Of a DNA stretch of 64,000 nt, positions 61,464 to 64,000 are shown piece after piece. The DNA is from Candidatus Desulfosporosinus nitrosoreducens. GTDB lineage: Bacteria; Bacillota; Desulfitobacteriia; Desulfitobacteriales; Desulfitobacteriaceae. The stretch is taken from assembly GCF_030954495.1 (NCBI RefSeq), contig NZ_JAVHUW010000026.1, positions 1-64,000 of the forward strand. Reading direction: 5' to 3'. Each line of letters starts with the position of its first letter. The stretch's first letter is position 1. The notes below the pieces were generated by a model. It made no database searches and was not told the origin of the DNA. It saw only the letters and a program-made list of their open reading frames with translations. A program made the translations under genes and the position numbers.

Positions 61464-61670
61464 ATGGGGTCATTACTTATCAATAAAAACGTTATTATTA
61501 TGGGTTTAAGAAATAAATGGAGTATAGCCTGGGGTATTGCCAAGGCGGCACATGAAGAAGGCGTCAATTTGATGGTCATGGGGGAACGAAAACTGGTATT
61601 AAGGCTAAATCGCTTAAAGAATGATTTCTTTTACCCAGGGTTTGTCGGACATCCTGTCCGATACACATAA
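61464..61670 (+). pseudogene. Enoyl-ACP reductase (FabI) N-terminal fragment
   Basis: A 68-codon frame with a good ribosome site (GGAAGGG). Its first ~45 residues (LLINKNVIIMGLRNKWSIAWGIAKAAHEEGVNLMV) match the NAD-binding start of FabI-type enoyl reductases, with the conserved SIAWGIA. It then diverges and stops, whereas FabI is about 255 aa. The catalytic Tyr and Lys are missing. It is probably a decayed copy, ending at the palindrome at 61645. Confidence 0.7.
61645..61661. promoter_or_regulatory. Palindrome TCGGACA-TCC-TGTCCGA
   Basis: A perfect 7-bp inverted repeat with a 3-base centre, at the 3' end of the FabI fragment and 35 bases upstream of the HTH gene. It could be its operator or a 3' hairpin; no T run follows. 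Confidence 0.45.
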
Positions 61671-61696
61671 TACATATAGGGAGGTGCCTACTGGAG

Positions 61697-62143
61697 ATGG
61701 AGGGTTATTTTTCCGTTGAGGAAGCAGCAAGTCGCCTGGGAATTTCGTCGGCCACTGTACGCCGCCGCATTCGGAAGGGCGAATTAAAAGCCGTTAAAGA
61801 GCAAGGCCATTATGGTGAGCAGTATTACATACCCATTGAAGAAGTGAACACCGCTCAAACGACACCCGATATTGTGCCATTAGTTAAACCACCACTCGAT
61901 CCTATTGAACTGGACGAGAAGATTAGCGCGGCGGTCCGGAGAGAGAACGAAGAATTACGCCAGGAAATAAGGGGGCTACGCCAAGAACTAGCCGACCTGG
62001 AGAAACAGCAGGAAGAAAGGGTACAAGAACAAGGCGGATGGATTATTGCCCAAATCCATGCTGTCTTGGAGGAAAAGAAGAGGCCGTGGTGGTCACGACT
62101 TAAGGGTAAAAACATTAATAATAATTCTGTCCATGAGAGGTGA
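61697..62143 (+). CDS. MerR/excisionase-like HTH protein with coiled coil
   Basis: A 148-aa protein with an N-terminal winged helix-turn-helix (YFSVEEAASRLGISSATVRRRIRKGELKAVKE at residues 4-35, with tyrosine-rich YGEQYYIPIEEV) and a coiled coil near 75-115 (RRENEELRQEIRGLRQELADLEKQQEERVQEQ), then a basic tail (KKRPWWSRLKGK). The layout resembles DNA-anchoring or excisionase-like regulators. The ATG is far from GGGAGG (15 bases), so the start is unsure. The following 290 bases contain no gene but two direct repeats. Confidence 0.75.
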   Translation: MEGYFSVEEAASRLGISSATVRRRIRKGELKAVKEQGHYGEQYYIPIEEVNTAQTTPDIVPLVKPPLDPIELDEKISAAVRRENEELRQEIRGLRQELADLEKQQEERVQEQGGWIIAQIHAVLEEKKRPWWSRLKGKNINNNSVHER

Positions 62144-62359
62144 ATCTTCTGAACAATGAACAAACAATAGAAAAAATTTCTAAAATCTATCTTGACGTTC
62201 GGATTCTAAGATGACTTTACTTACACCTTCCGGAAAAATCGAACTGTTTAACTTTATGATATTAAAGTGGATGTTCGACCTGCTTGAACGATGTCCTCAA
62301 ACTAAAATTTACCCGCTAAAAATTCCCCTTAAAAAGTCTGGGATGATAAAAAATAACAC

Positions 62360-62414
62360 TTGATTTTGGTTTAAATTAATTGTAATATGAGAACATAAAT
62401 TAATTGATAATATT
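62360..62414 (+). promoter_or_regulatory. Promoter and direct repeats before rubrerythrin
   Basis: TTGATT-17-TAATAT (62360-62388) overlaps AAATTAATTGTAATAT, which recurs as AAATTAATTGATAATAT at 62398. AT-rich repeats of this kind could be PerR-type operator sites, since rubrerythrins in clostridia are often peroxide-regulated. The match to a PerR box is only loose. Confidence 0.4.
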
Positions 62415-62434
62415 TTGAGGGGGATAAAGAAACA

Positions 62435-62983
62435 ATGATGAAGAAATTTGTTTGTTCAGTTTGTGGCTATGTCTTTGAAGGAAATGAAGCGCCGGAACAA
62501 TGTCCGCAGTGTAAAGCTCCCAAAGCCAAATTCTCTGAGAAAATGGAAGGGCCTTTACAGTGGGCAGATGAGCATAAAATCGGAGTAGCCCAAGGGGTAG
62601 ACCCTGAAATCCTCGAAGGTTTAAAAGCTAATTTTATGGGAGAATGTACTGAAGTCGGGATGTACCTAGCCATGAGCCGTCAAGCAGACCGGGAAGGCTA
62701 TCCTGAAGTCGCCGAAGCTTATAAAAGAATAGCTTTGGAAGAAGCGGAACATGCGGCGAAGTTTGCGGAGTTGCTTGGAGAAGTGGTCTTCGCGGATACT
62801 AAAAAGAATTTAGAGGTCAGAGTTGAAGCTGAATTCGGAGCCTGCCAAGGCAAAAAAGATATTGCGACGAAAGCTAAACAGTTAAACTACGATGCGATTC
62901 ACGATACGGTGCACGAAATGTGCAAAGATGAAGCAAGGCATGGAGCCGCTTTTAAAGGTTTGCTGGACAGATATTTCAAATAG
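62435..62983 (+). CDS. Reverse rubrerythrin
   Basis: A 182-aa non-haem iron peroxidase. The rubredoxin-like domain comes first ([22 protein letters not shown], residues 5-26), followed by the ferritin-like di-iron domain with ExxE-type ligands ([11 protein letters not shown] near 71, [10 protein letters not shown] near 105, [13 protein letters not shown] near 165). This reversed order is the class that reduces peroxide and oxygen in clostridia. The start follows GAGGGGG. A terminator lies 17 bases after the stop. Confidence 0.94.
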   Translation: MMKKFVCSVCGYVFEGNEAPEQCPQCKAPKAKFSEKMEGPLQWADEHKIGVAQGVDPEILEGLKANFMGECTEVGMYLAMSRQADREGYPEVAEAYKRIALEEAEHAAKFAELLGEVVFADTKKNLEVRVEAEFGACQGKKDIATKAKQLNYDAIHDTVHEMCKDEARHGAAFKGLLDRYFK

Positions 62984-62990
62984 ATCACTG

Positions 62991-63293
62991 TTATGATAGG
63001 GCGCAGCTCCATGAGCTGCGTCTTTTTATAATCCCTGAGTCAGGTGTCTCGCCCGCAAAAGTTTTGTTTTCCCGGATATCTGACGCGGAATTAAACCAGT
63101 TCACCAGGTTTGCAATCTCTTCCTGGGTTGCCTTTTTCTCATCCGTATGTCCACTCCATAATGTCAGACTGGAAATGTTTTCAACCTTTATTGGGCGGTG
63201 CAAATTTGAGCTTCTGCTATAGGCCCAAATACCTGCACAGATCAGAAGCAAGACAATTAGCACTATCCCTATGGTTAAAGATTTTCTCTTCAA
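62991..63293 (-). pseudogene. Truncated signal-anchored hypothetical protein
   Basis: A 100-codon frame with an N-terminal membrane anchor (LTIGIVLIVLLLICAGIWAY) and a short extracytoplasmic domain (ISSLTLWSGHTDEKKATQEEIANLVNWFNSASDIRENKTFAGETPDSG). The last ~15 codons run through the rubrerythrin terminator, and the domain appears cut just after TPDSGI. It looks 3'-truncated. The TTG at 63293 has AGGAGG six bases upstream. The family is not identified. Confidence 0.5.
63000..63027 (+). terminator. Terminator after rubrerythrin
   Basis: GCGCAGCTC/GAGCTGCGT with a 3-base loop and TTTTT. Confidence 0.88.
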
Positions 63294-63616
63294 TGTCATC
63301 CTCCTCACTAAAATATCTTAGCTCGCAATTTGGAATTAATTTCTACTAAATCCCTTTAATTCTTGTTATTATATACTAAATTAATTACAGGCTAAAATAC
63401 CAAAAGTTAACTGAACTTAGAAAACCGGTGGTACGTAAGGAAATGAAAGCGAGAAAGGCACCTCGGCCTCTGAATTTGTCTACTCAGGATCACTAAATTA
63501 TGTGCTTTCCCTCTCCATTTTCAAATCCAGATAGCGGTCTTCCGTTTTTTGTTGTTTATTTTTAAACCGCTGAGTTACAATGGTAAATAGATAAACCCTG
63601 GGGAGGATAATTCACG

Positions 63617-64000
63617 GTGTTTGACGAAGGGCAGAACTGGAAAGTAAAAATAACCAACTGGCTTTTCGATCTAGGCTTTGTCGCTGTCGGATTTACCGGC
63701 TCGAAGCCGATTGAAGGCCTTGACCTCTTATTACAGACTCGTTTTGAGCAAAATATGGCAACACCTTTTGAAAATAAGGAGATTAGGTTAAGAGTAGATC
63801 CTAAAGCGGTTTGGCAGGATTGTAAAGGAATAGCGGCTCTGGCCTATCCGCTGCCCCACACAGTCGGGCCGGTCCAAGGAGAGGGGGTTTTGGCCCGCTC
63901 AGCGGTTGGGGGAGACTATCACCGCGTTGTAAACCAAAGGTTAAAAGAGTTGAGCGAGAAAATGGTGGCTGATCATTGGCCTGGTGAGCTGCGCTGGCAG
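63617..64000 (+). CDS. queG: Epoxyqueuosine reductase QueG, N-terminal part
   Basis: The first 128 residues of a gene that continues past the window edge. The opening (KVKITNWLFDLGFVAVGFTGSKPIEGLDLLLQTRFEQNMATPF), the RVDPKAVWQDCKGIAALAYPLP block and the RSAVGGDYHRVVNQRLKELSEKM segment match QueG, the cobalamin- and Fe-S-dependent enzyme for the last step of queuosine synthesis in tRNA. The iron-sulfur motifs would lie beyond the edge. The start is GTG with GGGGAGG upstream. The 320 bases before it (63294-63616) show no gene. Confidence 0.8.
   Translation, partial: MFDEGQNWKVKITNWLFDLGFVAVGFTGSKPIEGLDLLLQTRFEQNMATPFENKEIRLRVDPKAVWQDCKGIAALAYPLPHTVGPVQGEGVLARSAVGGDYHRVVNQRLKELSEKMVADHWPGELRWQ

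Noticed and set aside
1..64000. CRISPR arrays, IS elements, rRNA genes, T-box leaders
   Set aside because: No regularly spaced identical repeats, transposase genes, rRNA segments or T-box AGGGTGG-type motif were recognised by reading.

Overview
The window looks like the chromosome of an anaerobic, spore-forming Gram-positive bacterium of the Desulfosporosinus/Desulfitobacterium type (Peptococcaceae). This is inferred from gene content, not from a database search: a Spo0A-type regulator, tiny glycine-rich transmembrane proteins of the sporulation YjcZ type, DUF3231 proteins, rubrerythrin and rubredoxin proteins, strong AGGAGG ribosome sites with many TTG/GTG starts, and a selenocysteine codon in a peroxiredoxin. 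No CRISPR array, rRNA operon, complete tRNA or insertion-sequence transposase was seen.

Layout. 1-4117: a tandem structured element, then hyuA-hyuB. 4367-10562: two DUF3231 genes, dinB, a divergent polysaccharide deacetylase, tiny membrane proteins, a two-cluster ferredoxin and a K+-channel-like protein. 11195-16555: kdpD-kdpE followed by a KimA-like K+ permease, with no kdpFABC. 17347-18963: an NlpC/P60 wall hydrolase behind a c-di-AMP riboswitch. 19183-20255: a UPF0316 membrane protein and a peroxiredoxin whose catalytic cysteine codon is TGA (selenocysteine). 20431-24337: a two-component system with an NtrC-type regulator, two matching 16-bp palindromes, a near-perfect sigma-54 promoter and an unrecognised target gene. 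24518-34520: more tiny membrane proteins, Hsp20, PlsC, a PAS-GGDEF-HD-GYP protein, an N-formylglutamate amidohydrolase-like protein, and a P-type ATPase behind a Mn2+ (yybP-ykoY) riboswitch. 34541-50187: PhoH-like ATPase, a GntR/UTRA regulator and a full C-P lyase (phosphonate) region, phnGHIJKM-hexapeptide-phnL and phnDCEE, then a GNAT, an inositol-phosphatase-like protein and a PHP phosphoesterase. 50376-58441: DUF2087/GIY-YIG protein, MscL, RluA-type synthase, M29 aminopeptidase, lipid kinase, CCA-adding enzyme and a rubredoxin-flavin reductase. 58442-64000: a fluoride riboswitch without an exporter gene, a HEAT-repeat protein, a tRNA 3' fragment, a Spo0A-type regulator, a FabI fragment, rubrerythrin, a truncated gene and the start of queG.

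How parts fit together. The phosphonate genes sit behind five 11-bp-spaced TTAACA-like repeats (a PhoP box), so they are probably induced by phosphate starvation. The PHP and inositol-phosphatase-like genes probably replace the missing PhnP and PhnN. KdpDE, the KimA-like permease, the channel-like protein and the c-di-AMP riboswitch form a potassium/turgor neighbourhood. The selenoperoxiredoxin, reverse rubrerythrin and rubredoxin-flavin reductase fit peroxide and oxygen defence in an anaerobe. The strongest candidates for new biology are the cysteine-free selenoperoxiredoxin, the self-contained sigma-54 circuit around an unknown protein, and the tandem structured element before hyuA.
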